DNA of 64,000 nt from Ophioderma brevispina. Lineage: Eukaryota; Echinodermata; Ophiuroidea; Amphilepidida; Ophiodermatidae. Each line of letters begins with the position of its first letter. The first letter of the stretch is position 1. A program made the translations under genes and the position numbers. Shown here in pieces: positions 45,083 through 57,559 of this stretch. The stretch is taken from positions 1 through 64,000 of the forward strand of contig JAMKCH010010282.1 of the NCBI GenBank assembly GCA_023653785.1. The letters are read 5' to 3'. Under the pieces are notes generated by a model. The model was not told the origin of the DNA. It did no database searches and worked only from the letters and a program-made list of their open reading frames with translations.

Positions 45083-46100
45083 ATTCAATATGAATGTTGG
45101 TGGACAAGATTGGCATACCATTCACGGGACTACAATACATTAAGCGGTCATAGATCCATTAGACGATTGACACAGATCATGACAGTGAATGTATTGTAGT
45201 ATGAAATGCGTCGATCTTGTCCACCAACATGGCTGGCTATTGAATACGGTCTATATGTCAGATGCCTTACAAATGCCCAAGGAATACTCAGCTTTGGGCA
45301 ACAGCGGCTCAATGGAAAATATTCCTAACAGCTCGCTATTTAGCACCTGGGTGGCTGGTACTGGTTTATTGCGGTGCTTTAGCGTCTTTCAGTGGCGCCC
45401 CGCACAGCGCCTGAGCACGTTTACTTGGATATTCGCGCGTTAAAATTATGAAATGATAAAATTTATTATTATAATATTATGTTAGGACCCTATGATTATA
45501 AAGATCATTTGAATAATCCCGGCTGAAATTGAATATGGACAAGATAAATGTAAGTTAAAAAGGAACAAAATATTAGAAAAATGCCAAACCAGTGGAAACA
45601 TTACCTTCTGTGGTAAGAGATCACCTTCATTAGATTAGTAATGCAAGCAAAATAAAATTTACAAACATTAAATATGTTTATATGTTGATACAATACTCTT
45701 TTATGTGCGTTTGTTATATGAAAAAATGAAATAGTAAGCCAATTTAATATGGCTTCGTGGTTTAAGCGATTTCTCTTAATTGATTTGACAAACCAGAATT
45801 GATATTAGGATAACATAGTAAAAATCAATTCTAAGAAAGTGTCCACAATGGAAAGTGAAGAAATAATCGGGGGTAGGGCAGATTTGTTTAGGTGGAAACA
45901 TCAAAAATGTGTTCAAATCGTGGGAAATTATATACCAGTTTAGTTAAGATATATACCTAAGCTTAAAAAGGTACACTTTTCCTATCTATAACCTATAGTT
46001 TTGGTACAGTGGGGAGGCTAACAGTTGAAAGGTTCCTGGCGCTAAAAATTTACAAAATGGTCCGATTTTGTTTTTTGTTAAGGGGGGGGGGGGGGTCGCG
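45083..46100. repeat. Block A, copy 1, with terminal hairpin
   Basis: The block begins with a hairpin at 45083-45245. Its arms contain ATGTTGGTGGACAAGAT and the complement. It continues through GGAATACTCAGC, AACAGCGG, CGTTTACTTGGATATTCGCG and GGTCCGATTTTGTT. The same order is found at 54430-55440. It ends in a run of about 17 G (46082-46097). No coding capacity. Confidence 0.8.
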
Positions 46101-46189
46101 CTGGCCGCCTTACGCGTGGTCTGACTTTTTAAATACCAAAAAAATTAAAATTCGCCAAGTCTTAATGAGTTAATTAGTGAGGGCCCATG

Positions 46190-46238
46190 GAACCACCTCA
46201 TCTGAGGCATATTTTAAAAAATCATATATATAATATAT

Positions 46239-46285
<47 letters not shown>

Positions 46286-48205
46286 ATGAACTTGCTAAAA
46301 CCGTTACTGTACAAACTCTATGGGAAAATGACGTGTATTTTGCAACACCCGTCAAAAAACAGGAATTCCCCTTAACAGCAGGTTTTGTGTTAAATTATGT
46401 AATTTGGGTCTTCGAGAATAGATTCAACATGAGCAAATAAGTTCTCAAAAAGTGTGACGTAGCGCAAGGCTCATTTGAATTTCCGGGTAGTTTGTGCCCA
46501 ATTTCGCGGTTTTAAAAAATTTTGCCCCTAATTTTTTTCTTGTTTTAAAAATTTATTTGTTATGTAATTTGGGGTTGGCTTATGACCCTTCACATGTGGT
46601 GGTAGAAAAATTTCGTGCAAAAAAAATTCCCCTTGGGAAAGTGGTTTTCCTTTGGGGGTCCATGGACCCCCCCCCCCATGGGCACTAACAGAAGTGAAAA
46701 ACCCTTGGTCACTTAAATGCTTAAAAACTGGTGTCAAATGTTCAGGACATCTTAAATAAACAGGATCGATAAGAAAATGATACTGAATCTGGCTGAAAGT
46801 TCAAATATGTGACTTTCTGACTTGAAATGAAATGAAACGTTCGACTTTGGCTGTAACTCCGTAGGTCCAATACAACGCAGCTTATATTTTACATTCTAAG
46901 TAAAAAAAACAAAATGACATAGAAATTGTATCTAATGTGTATGTGATATATGGACAAACTAGAGAACCGATTGACATTATTTTTAAAACAATCAATGGAT
47001 TTTGAAATTTTACCCCATGCCACATTGAAGTATTCACTTAGGAGCTAGTAAAATCTCAATTCCCTTGGAACAGTTCAGTACCTTCCATTCACCAGTGTAT
47101 TTAGAAAAGAACCCCCTGGTTTTTAGGTATGATATATGATACCAGATCACACAGGTCATTTCGTGTCAATGTTATGGTACAAGTACAAGCCACTGAACTG
47201 TGTCTGGTGGATGAGCATAATTGTTAACTCATAGAGTTTTGATTTATAACGATGAACTACAACCCGCAGATAGGGCAAAAAAATATTTTACACAGTCTGG
47301 GAACTTCACAATTGACCTATTAAACCTTGATCCCCATTATACTGCAGCTTTCTGGTGGTAGATTTTTTAAACGTTAGGGTGTTATTCGAAATGTCAAATA
47401 CTACAAATTTCGTGTTTAAAAAATATTTTGTTAGATTTATTTTTGAGATTGTGGCGCTTATTTCTCATAAATGCGCCCATCTAAGATAAAACTGTTCAAA
47501 ATACCATTTCGTGAACTGTAGATTGCACGGTTCTCACTGAGATTTTCGGGGTTTTTTGTGAGAATGTTTTGAAAATTTACATTTGCTAACCTTTTAAAAA
47601 TGATTTTTGTTTATAAGTTAATATTTTATATACAAATTAATGAAAATACTTAATATTCTCAACTTTCACCATTTGCCAAACTTTATTTGTTTTTAAAATT
47701 CGTTCAAAGAACAAAAAGTAGGCGCATGGTGGTTGAAGGTGGCATTTTTGTCATACTAACAAGAATTCATAATCCGTTGAAATACAATAAAACTATAAAA
47801 AATTCTTGGATAATTTGCATTTTGACAATTTTGGATTTTTTTTTACCTTTCTAATTATGGAAATGTCCGTAACCGTGCTTTGCGTTGTTGTACGAATTCA
47901 ATTTTCAATTATATCAATACAATGTAGCCCCTCTCAGGGTCTGTGGTATAACAACGACTGGTATTGAAGAATAAAATCTATCTGCGTCCTCAAAGTATTT
48001 GAATTTGTAATCCGGCTGGGACCCAAGTAAAGGTTGGTTCGTATAAGGGCGTGTATGTGCGGCCATTGGGGTAAAAAAGGCGTCAGCGCAGTATTAAAAG
48101 GACCGTGTCCAAGGGTCCAGGGAGGCCCAGTGCTCTGGAGTTTTTTTTGTTAGGATTTTAGTTGTTGATTTTTTGTATATACCATTAGTGCTTCGTGTTG
48201 GTGAG
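46190..48205. repeat. Block B, copy 1
   Basis: The block begins near AAATCATATATATAAT with a (TA)n tract and runs through CTATGGGAAAATGAC, GGGTTGGCTTATGACC, GGCTGTAACTCCGTAGG, CTGCAGCTTTCTGGTGG, GCGCATGGTGGTTG and CCATTGGGGTAAAAAAGG. 57560-59345 has the same order. This copy has an extra segment at about 47030-47240 that is absent from copy 2 and shares words with 11590-11640 in complement. The identity of the element is unknown. It joins block A directly here. Confidence 0.85.
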
Positions 48206-48367
48206 TTTAATTGTTTAAATGCAGTTTTAATTGTTTGAATCATTCAATAAAGTAAGCTCAACCTGTTTATATGTTCCATTACAATTAAAAGCTGTTAAAA
48301 TTAATTTTATCATCACCACGATATTTTCGCGACTTATAAAAAATTTCACTGTGTAAAAATTAATGTC

Positions 48368-48760
48368 ATTTCCAAGTGCATTACAAATTAAAGTTTGAAC
48401 AAATTAAATGGACGAATTATGCGTTATTATTTTTTTGTATTAAATTAGTCATGTCCATCAAAATGACAAAGATGAATGCATTATTTGTCATTAATTTGTC
48501 AGTAATTTGTAAGCACTAGAAATAACAAATTAAAGACTACAGTGCATTACAAATTAAAGTTGAGTATATGACAAATTAAATGACGAATTATGCGTTTATA
48601 TTTTTTTATTAAATTAGTCATGTCCATCAAACTATCAAATTATGAATGCATTATTTGTCATTTAATTTGTCATGTAATTTGTAATGCATTTGAAATGACA
48701 AATTAAAGACTATTTCGTCATTCATTAATTTGTCATGCATTTTTAAAAAGTGAAATTTTA
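48368..48760. repeat. Degenerate palindromic satellite, core GACAAATTAAATGAC
   Basis: Two units of about 172 bp start at 48368 and 48540 (GTGCATTACAAATTAAAGTT, ACGAATTATGCG, TTAGTCATGTCCATCAAA). Each unit is internally self-complementary (ACAAATTAAATGAC versus GTCATTTAATTTGT), so long foldback structures are possible. Confidence 0.85.
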
Positions 48761-49640
48761 TAAGTCATGAAAATATTTGTGATGATAAAAATTAATTTTA
48801 AAAAGTTATAATTGATAGTTGAACATTATGAAAACATTTTTAGCTTTATTTTGTTGAATGATCAAAAAATTAAATTGCATGACAAATTTTTAATTGGTCA
48901 AATAAGACCCTTTTCGTGACAAACTAATTTTTTCACGTTTTAGGATCAAATTATATTTTTTTATTACACAGGCAATAGAAGTGAGCCTGAAAAGCGTTGG
49001 GGACATGCACGTAAAATGAACTACGTCAGAATAATTCCTATTGCCGGTCGAAATTATGTCTGAACAAGAGTCAACAAAACACTTTTTTCGCGGGCCCAGA
49101 GGACGTGTACTCTAGCTGTATGGGAATTCAGCGAAATCTTCTCTTATTCAGGTTCATGTCCTAAAAGCGTCGTTTTTTTGTTTAAGTTGCAAAGGTTTCG
49201 AATTTGGTTTGCAGAATGTACGGAATGAATTTTTTTTTTTACATTATCGCAAAATGAAAAGAAATGTACGGACTTGGTTTAACGCGCGATCTCGACAACA
49301 CTGCACAGTATGATGTTTATATGTGATGTGATCAGCATAAATGAGTCTGAAGTCGGTCAGTTTCGATTTTTACTTTGTCATGTAAATGTATGCCCATTTA
49401 AAAAAGCTTATTGCTTTGCTGAAACCCCATTGAAATTGAGCAATTAATTCCAAAGATATAATCAGTTGGACGGGTGGCCAAAACAATAGGAACAAAAGGC
49501 ATTTTCTCCTTGTTTGGCTCTACTATCAACATCAATATTTGCGACTTCCGACTCATTTTGCTGATTCACATCACATATGAAGACTTTCTTATAGATATGG
49601 GGCGTGGACCAAATAAACCAACTGTTATAACAAATTCTGT
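48761..49640. other. No recognised gene
   Basis: Nothing supported. AT-rich with short T-runs. Confidence 0.4.
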
Positions 49641-49644
49641 TGTC

Positions 49645-50500
49645 CCCATCGAGGGTAAGGGGATTTAAACAAGGGTAAAGTCATAATATAAATATTACAA
49701 TCCATAACGTCTGTTCCCGCACATAAAACTGCACATTTTCTTAAAACTAAATTAAAATGTCACCTCCAATTTCTTTTTCCCCAATATCAGAGACCAATGG
49801 ATTGTATAAACTTCAAGCCAACCAGGAGCTAAAGATATTACAATTGGGCCCGGTTATGTGGGGCCATTGTTATAGCCAGGTGTTTACCATCTCCACGATT
49901 CGGGTTGAGTGACAAATACCGTCCTCTCTCACAATAAACTAACCAGTGTACATTTATAATATGCGGTAAAGAATAGAAATGAAGTTACGCAATAAGTTCG
50001 GGATTTTGGTTCTGACAAAAGCTTGACCAGCAACATTCTCTCAGGATGTTTGTTCATGTTTTCTTCATTTAATAAAAATTGAGACAAATATGGGCCCAGA
50101 GTTAATGAACACGCACTATAGAAGCTCAATATTTATTTATTTGTGAATGAGGATGGATAAGATTTGTCCGGAAAAAGTACTCAGTCATAAATTGGAGAGC
50201 GGTAACAAGCTGAAATTATTAGCTGCCGCGACAATATAACACTATGGTCCTGCACTACAGATGTGAAAGGAATCTGAAGTGTTTTGTCACACGATACCGG
50301 GCCGGGTGATTGAATATCTTTAACTCTTGTTTGTGAAGTCTATGTGTATCATTGGTCACTGATATTGATGAAATGAAGTGAAGTGACATTTTATTCTTTT
50401 TAAAGAAAAATTTAATTTTTCTTTTTTTATAAAAAACTTGTTTTGTGATTTTAATAATTTATATGAATTCAGTGGTTTTCCCTAGCCCCATGAGGGGACA
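49645..50500. mobile_element. Long-terminal-inverted-repeat element, second family member
   Basis: The left arm (GTTGTCCCCAT then AGGGTAAGGGGATTT, then GCACATTTTCTT, AAAATGTCACCTCCAATTT, CAGAGACCAATGG) has its complement at 50345-50500. The centre shares CACGATTCGGGTTGAGTGAC and TGGTCCTGCACT words with 28786-30165. It lacks the nested element found there, so it is a natural empty-site comparison. Confidence 0.75.
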
Positions 50501-51189
50501 ACAAAACAACAGCTAGCAGGGAAGTACATGCCCCATAGTCTATTATGACATGTTTTTAATGTTGGCACTATATCGCTATTTTCAGTATAAATGAGTAATG
50601 TAGCGGTTTCATCTATATGGAATGTTCCATCCCTTTGGCCGTATGTAAATGCTTTTAAAATCGTGATTTGCATTACGTGTAAAAACTTACTCAGTGCGGT
50701 CCCCGTTGTTTAACGTTTCTGCAGTCAAATGCAAAAAGAAACAAATTATAATCTTTGTCTATATTATATTCAAGATTGATGCACACATTGACAACGCCCC
50801 CGTCATGGGACCTTGTATTAATTAATCACCCAAGGGTTAAGGAATTAAGACATGCTCAATTATTTCAAGTTTTCTCTATAAATTTAAAAATAAAACGGCT
50901 GCCAATATTTCTTCTTTAGATCTTCCCCAAACCATCAAACATTAAAAAAATGTACAAGCAGAGTTTTGATCAGTCTTGACCAGAAAAACATGCAAATATC
51001 TTCCAAGAAAATTCCCCCAATTGAATCAACTTAACTATTATGTAAATGGTTGGGTGATCGGAAGTTATCAGTATTTTTGTTTGTAGGTGAGTTGGGCCCG
51101 TTTTAAAATCGGCTACAGTTTTTTTCTTGGTTTTGCCAAAACTGGCAAACTTTACCATTTTTTTAATCCCGACCTTGGAATGATAAGTT
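50501..51189. other. No recognised gene
   Basis: No feature supported. Confidence 0.4.
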
Positions 51190-51199
51190 GTGCGGCGTC

Positions 51200-52170
51200 A
51201 CGAAAACAGGGATGTTGAAACGCCTAGCAGTAGGCAACAGCATCATAAATCAACAAGAGCGAGCAGTGTTTAATTGGCGACGCCACTTGTTCAGTCCCGA
51301 TCAGTCGCCGACCTTTGAACCGACGGCACAAGTTGTGACATGTTTTTTTCGCTGTCAAGACTGCTCGTTGATTGGTCGCCGAGTTGTTTTGACGCAGAAA
51401 GCACAGTCACATAGACGAACAACCGCCGACCGACCCACCCTTTTCCCCAACTACACCGACCCCGTTTTTTTCAAAATCGGCTGCATTCGTTGTTTAAACT
51501 TACAAAAGTTACAAGACCAGAGATGCTCAATCGCCTAGCAGTAGGCGCAGCACACAAATCAACAAGATCAAACATGGCAGTTTCATTTCCCATCAGTCGC
51601 ATTTGTTGCTGTCAATACTGCAAGTCGGCGATTTATCTTCTTTAGTAGCCGATTTTAGTCGCCGATTTAACATTTCCAGTTGGCTTGGCTTACATTTTCT
51701 CTACCGCTTGGAGCAGACTCTTGCCGACCATTTTCCAAACGCACACAACCCTGGATTCGCGCCAACTCATCGGCTACCGCTTCTAAAACGCTCATGTGTT
51801 CATGCCGCCCTTCCCGATTTCCAAAACCCGCAGATTATTTTTTAAGCTGCAACTTGCAAGAAAAAATCGTGTCGGGTTTTTTTCCAATTTTTTGCCACCT
51901 GCTCCCACCCACATCAGATGTCAGAAGACTGTAGACAGGACAGTCCCCAGACTTGGCCGCAAACTACACCTAAAACAGAAAATTCACTGACGATTTTCGA
52001 AAAATGGCCAATCGGCACCAGTCCTTGAGCACCTGGAAACGGTTTTCTAGCAAAATAGGGCTACAGAAGATTGTGCAGAACAGTTCCCAGACCTTTCCAA
52101 ACTACACATGAAAAAGAAAACTGCTCACGATTTTCTGAAATTTGGCAAATCGGCACCAGTCCTTAAGGCC
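51200..52170. repeat. Diverged direct repeats with TCGCCGA words
   Basis: Two sets are visible. CGCCTAGCAGTAGGC with AAATCAACAAGA occurs near 51219 and 51530 (about 310 bp apart). CAATCGGCACCAGTCCTT with AACTACAC and ACGATTTTC occurs near 52008 and 52150 (about 141 bp apart). GTCGCCGA-type words are scattered between. No coding domain is recognised. Confidence 0.65.
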
Positions 52171-53003
52171 TTCGGAAGTTGGTTTTTCTACAAGAAAAAT
52201 GCTGTGTGACTGAGCCTCTACCATTATGATTGCCCCAAGACGTACGTGTTTGCAAAGTGTTTTTTTTTTTTGGCATTTTTCCTGTACACGCCGCCATTTT
52301 GTTATACGAGCTTTCCCCTTGATTTTGGAGACTTTTATATACGACATCTATTATATAAACGCTCAGTTTGACGTGCACTGTGACGTCATATTGATAAAAC
52401 TTGACGCAATGTTCCCGGACCACCGTAGGTGGCGCATCACACGACTAGGGCTTTGCGGTACACATCTCAATTACTTTTGGTAGTAAATAACAGGTAATGA
52501 CCTAAAATGCCCCAGATATCTATGATGTAGCCAACATTTTGACATTGTATCGCAATGAACGCCTTAGAATGGTTTAACGGGGTTGGAAACACTGAAAAAC
52601 ATACTAAACAAACATCATCGGAGCCAAAAAGTGAATTTTTATGAATTTTATTTAATGACCCGTGACGTCACGAAGAACGTCATCATAGATCACATCACAT
52701 GTGAGATCACATGCTTTGTCCGCACGTTCTTTCTTCGTCTTCGGAAGCATTCGGATGCTCGTGAAACGTCACCCAAACAAATTAACACTTCAAGTGTATC
52801 ATCACGATGACTGATAGGTAAGTGAAACATGATCTTCTTCTCCTCAAATTGATACCAAATTTGAAACCGATTATGGGAGTAATTGTTTTTAGATTTTACA
52901 ATCGAAGCATATTCGCTACGCAAAGGTAAATTAGAAATTTTTGGCGTTTTTAATTTTTTTAGTAGGTAAGGTTTAAGTATTATATTTTTTCAACACTAAA
53001 AAT
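52171..53003. other. No recognised gene
   Basis: No gene supported. Word clusters such as TGACGTCA and CACATCACATGTGAGATC are local palindromes without other context. Confidence 0.4.
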
Positions 53004-53090
53004 CCCTGCGTGACGCAGTCGATTAAGTTCTGGCCTCGTGATCTTAACCTTTGCCCTGCGATGGTAGTTCGACCCCTACACGGGCGCATT
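53004..53090 (+). repeat. tRNA-like sequence, probable SINE head
   Basis: Box A-like TGACGCAGTCGATTAAG (53011-53027) and a perfect box B consensus, GTTCGACCC (53067-53075), have the spacing of an internal RNA polymerase III promoter. A T/A-rich tail follows. Stems are imperfect, so a SINE or tRNA relic is likelier than a working tRNA. Confidence 0.5.
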
Positions 53091-53652
53091 ATTTTTCTTC
53101 TTCTTTCATCATTAATAATTTTTGCACTATGGTATTCAAAATACTAATTTAGATTTTATTTCATTTTTTTCTTCTCGAAAAACATAGGCCAGATCGGACC
53201 GTATTAAATGAATAGGTCTACACTCGTACAAGACAAAAAGTATTGTTAATACCGCACCAAAGGGTGGTGAAAGCTGGCGATACACTATGCAAATATTATC
53301 ATGATGATGTGATGCTGAAACCATCAAAATCATTAGGTGAGAGGATGCATTCCCGTATGGGTAATGCATTCTCTCACCACCCTAATCCTTCATCAACAAC
53401 AATCATTTCCAAGCACAGTAACATAACACAAAAATTAGTGGCAAAATCAAACAGTTCAGACATGCACCATTCATTGAAATCCCTTCAGCATGCTTCAACA
53501 AACATCCAATGGACCCTGGAATTTATTTAGTCATTGGATTGATGAGATTCATGCATAATAGGATTTGCCACATGTCTATACACACACATGCTCCCCCCCC
53601 CCCAGGTGCAGCTCCCGGGAGATCGCTACAACATCTATAAAATGTACAAGTA
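53091..53652. other. No recognised gene
   Basis: A near-palindrome, TGAGAGGATGCATTCCCGTA then TGGGTAATGCATTCTCTCA (about 53338-53377), is the only structure noted. Confidence 0.4.
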
Positions 53653-54209
53653 CACTGCAAAACTGGGCCTTTAAATATTTAAACACAAGTCGGTGTCAAG
53701 CTTGTTGGTGGTTTTTCTGGTTGTTGAAATTTAGGATTGACACCACTCGGTGTTGCTGCATAATTTTTAATTATGAATGTTGGTGTTCTGTTTATGATTT
53801 GGTGAGGCACAGTTATAATAGAAGTACAACATAACAAAATCAAGCATTTTCTACTAAAATATCACACCCTTACAAATATAAATGTTCACACCAAAGTTTG
53901 GTGTTAATTAACACCCGAGGGAGTGGTCCCTATATTGACTCCAGAGAGTGTTAAATTACACAGTAAGTGGTCCAATGGGACACCCGGCAGTGTTAAAACA
54001 TGATTAACACCATATGAGGTGTAAAATTAACACCAAGCATTGGTCATAGTCATACATTTGTAAAACACCAAAATTGGTGTTAATAAATTATAAACACTAA
54101 CATGGTGTAGAGGTCCTATCACCAGTGGGTGTGGTCCCCGTATGACTCCAGGATGGTGTTAAAATTAACACCCATGGTGTTTAAAGTTAGGCACTCCAGT
54201 TTTGCAGTG
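53653..54209. mobile_element. CACTGCAA-ended MITE, copy 2
   Basis: Termini CACTGCAAAACTGG and complement, flanked by TA (53651-53652 and 54210-54211). The interior is rich in TTAACACC and GGTGTTAA words, like 26246-26561 but longer (557 versus 316 bp). Confidence 0.85.
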
Positions 54210-54429
54210 TAGCCCCCTTCATCTGGCCACACGCAACAACTTGCATCTACTCTCTATTTCCGAAAAACTCTGGGATGTTTTGTACTTCATTAGAAGAAGG
54301 ACATATGTACTACACACTGAATACCAAACAAAAATAAATGTCCGACATTTTATATAGCGCCTTTTTGGGCACAAGGTATCAAAGCGCTTTAAATTTATTC
54401 TGCCGCCACAGAATAGACCGTAATTCAAT

Positions 54430-55440
54430 ATGACGTCAGGCGCCAGAACCTGTTGGTTGACAAGATGCATACATTCATGGACTACAAAACATTAAGCTGT
54501 CAATGGATCCATTAGCGATTGCACAGGGATCATTGACAAGTAAATGTAGTGTAGTACGGAATGCGTCTATCTTGTCCACCACATGGCTGCTATTGAATAC
54601 GTTCTAGATTCAGCTGCCTTACAAATCCCAGGAATCTCACTGCCTTTGGTCAACAGCGGTTCCCTCAATGGACACTATTCCTAACAGCTCGCCATTTAGC
54701 ACCAGGGTGCAGGTACATTGTTTCTCTGATGTGCTTTAGGGTCCTTTCATGGCTGCCGCACAGCGCCTTGAGCACGTTTACGTGGATATCTCGCGCGTTA
54801 AAATTAATGAATTATAATTATATTATTATTTATGTTAGACCTATGATATATACCCATTTTGAATAATCCCCTGCTCACATTGAATATAGGACAGATAAAA
54901 TTGTCCTTTTAAAATCAACAAAATATTAGAAAAATGCAAACCAGTGGAAACATACCTTCTGTGGTTAAGCGATCACCTTCATTAGATTGGTAATGCAAGC
55001 AAAATAAAAACAAATCAGTGAATATGTTTTATCATGATTATATCAATACTCTGTTATGTGCGTTGTTTATATAAAACAATGAATATAAGCATTTTAATAT
55101 GGCTTCTGTGGTTAAGCGATTCTCTTAATTTGATTGACCAAAAAGAGCTTGATTATTAGGAATGACATAGTAAAAATCAAGTGTCCACAATGGAGAAGTG
55201 AAGAAATAATCGGGGGAGGGCCGATTTTGTTTAGTGGTAAACATCAAAATGTGTTTCAAATTCCGTGTGAAATTAGAACCCCAAAATTTTTTTGAGCTAT
55301 TACTGAAGCTTGAAAAGGTACACTTTTTTCCTATCTATAACATATAGTTTGGTACAATGGAGCGAACAGTTCAAGGTCTTCCTGGGCTAAAATTTACAAA
55401 ATGGTCCGATTCTTTGTCTGGTAAGGTCCGAGTGCCCGGA
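54430..55440. repeat. Block A, copy 2
   Basis: It matches 45083-46100 throughout, including the terminal hairpin (54450-54600). Differences are mostly single-base gaps. Instead of running into block B it is followed by block C. Confidence 0.8.
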
Positions 55441-55469
55441 GTCATAACTACCGTGTCCGCGTGACTGAG

Positions 55470-57522
55470 TGTCCTACCACCCATCCTGTCTTATTGTGTT
55501 CACCATTGAGTGCTGTAATGCATCGTTTGTTCAGCACTGTACCCAATGGCCTCGTATACAAGTTCAACGGTTTATTCCGTACATGTTGGGCTATGGAATC
55601 TAGGACACTCTCTCATGGGGGTCACTAAATTTCTTTACCCCGGTATAGTTAAGTTGCTCGCGGGAATAGGTGCGGGCAGTCCAATCCCCACCTCCCCGTG
55701 GTACCAGACGGATAGCGCAGGCTTACTGGTGTTCTTCCGTCCGGTTTAATGCTTTGAATCATTGCTTATCCCCACGCAGTCAGTTTCCTAGCGACTCGAG
55801 CTTTGGTTATCGCCAGAGATGGCCTGCGTGAGCTAACGGTGAAAGATGGGTTCCAGGCTTGGAATACGGCTTGTGTGTCAGCATAGACGTATACCGGTGT
55901 AAGAACTGAGTGTCCCCAGAAGAGTGTCCATCTACCAATGGCAACATGTACGGATAAACCGTGACCTTATAGCCGATGCCATTTGGGTACAATGCTGACG
56001 ACAAGATGCATCCAACAATCAATGGAAGTAACCAATAGACAGTGGGTGGGTAGGACCAAGGGGTTGAATCCCTTCAAACCATCGTCCGTGCTAACTGATA
56101 TTTTGCCGGCTTGTTTTTGTATCGAATTGACATTATGTGTGTATATAAGCCACCCAAACTAATAATTATTCGTTTCACTATTCAAAATGTCAGCTAGGCG
56201 CTGACATTTTGAATATTGCACGAATAATTATTAGTTCGGGTGCTTATATACACACATAATGTCCACTTCGATAAAACAATCCGGCAAAATATCAGTTGTT
56301 GGATGTTGGGTGCTATTCGGTGGTTAAATTTTGTCCTACCCATGGCCCCACAACGAAGAAATGACACGTCAGTCGTACCTGATTAAATAACCCAGCCCAC
56401 CGCCTCAATGAAATACAATCTTTCACCTAAGCGCGCATTGCATTATGAAAAAAAGATATCTGAGCACAATGATCCATTGCACTATTATTCCACCTGGCCA
56501 CCTCTAACACAACATCAATTTGTATCACTACCGGTAGGTATATGCAAACGGCACCCACATTAATGTAAAGAAGCGGAGGCCGCCATTGCTTTCTATTGTT
56601 GGTACTCTATGTTTCTTTGTGGTCGGAAAATATGTCGAGACGATTAATTTCTAAATTTACTGACGTTTTTTCCTTCTTTATCTTTATAGAACCTCTTTGT
56701 TAGTACATTCAGTCACCACGACCACTGTAGGTATATGACCATGTATATTTGTGGTGCGCGGCCTATCTACCACAGCCGGTTGACTCAGCAGCCTGGTTGT
56801 GGCTCCGAACGATAACCGTTTTTGTGTTTGAGATGCAGTACAACGTAACACCTGTCTACCACTGTCTATGATGTGAATTGAATACGTACTGAATTGTAGT
56901 CTCCATAGTAATTGGCGCACATACCATGTGCTGCAGGCGCCCATGATTCAATTCTCTTTTCTCATACAGATGTCTCAATCTCTTCTTTTCTAATACTTCT
57001 TGGTTGAGGTATTCCACACACAATGGATTCCTACTCGACCATTGACGCTTTTAAATAACCAAATTAACTATATATGGAAATTTATATAGTCCATTTCTCT
57101 TCTTCCGTGTCATTGATGTCATAGCCTTGACACAGCTTTTTTATGCACGCGTCAAAATAGGCGTCTTTTGTGCTCGCCTGTAAAAACTCTGTCGCTTTAA
57201 GCCAGCGCGGGCGGTTAACTGGTGCGAACCATCAAATCTCGGACTAACGTCACTGAACGGAGTATAGGCCAGAAAGATATGAAATTTTTGGTGTAACCTC
57301 GAACTAAAAATAATTGCTACAAAGGTTTTTTTCTTCACAATTGCATTTCTTTGAAGTATCCACAATGACATACTAAAAGTCCGAAGAAATCCGGGTTGCA
57401 GAACTATGTCTCATTTACATAACTTCAAATGGCCGCCATTGCAAAGGACTTTTTGCCCATAACTAAACCATGACCGAGTGCGGAAGAGATGTAATGCTGG
57501 TGTCTCTATCCATATTTTGGTT
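55470..57522. mobile_element. Block C, copy 1: about 2.05-kb element inserted between blocks A and B
   Basis: It starts at TCCTACCACCCATCC and ends at CTATCCATATTTTGG. Copy 2 is 61209-63276. Blocks A and B are adjacent at 46.1 kb but split by C here, which is direct evidence for insertion. Inside, one inverted pair has arms at 55476-55620 and 55905-56063 (CCTACCACCCA, GTACCCAATGGC and CACTCT words). Another forms the long hairpin at 56130-56262. No coding capacity. No terminal inverted repeat was found. Confidence 0.75.
56130..56262. repeat. Long hairpin in block C
   Basis: The arms read ACATTATGTGTGTATATAAG, then AATAATTATTCGT, then TTCAAAATGTCAGC, each with its complement across a three-base centre. 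A matching, slightly noisier hairpin lies at 61858-61995. Confidence 0.9.
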
Positions 57523-57559
57523 GAATTGGGCCACTAACGCAAGTCATATCTGAGATATT

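Noticed and set aside
53565..53834. 89-codon plus-strand frame
   Set aside because: Spans the border of a MITE and a C-run; no domain and no splice support.
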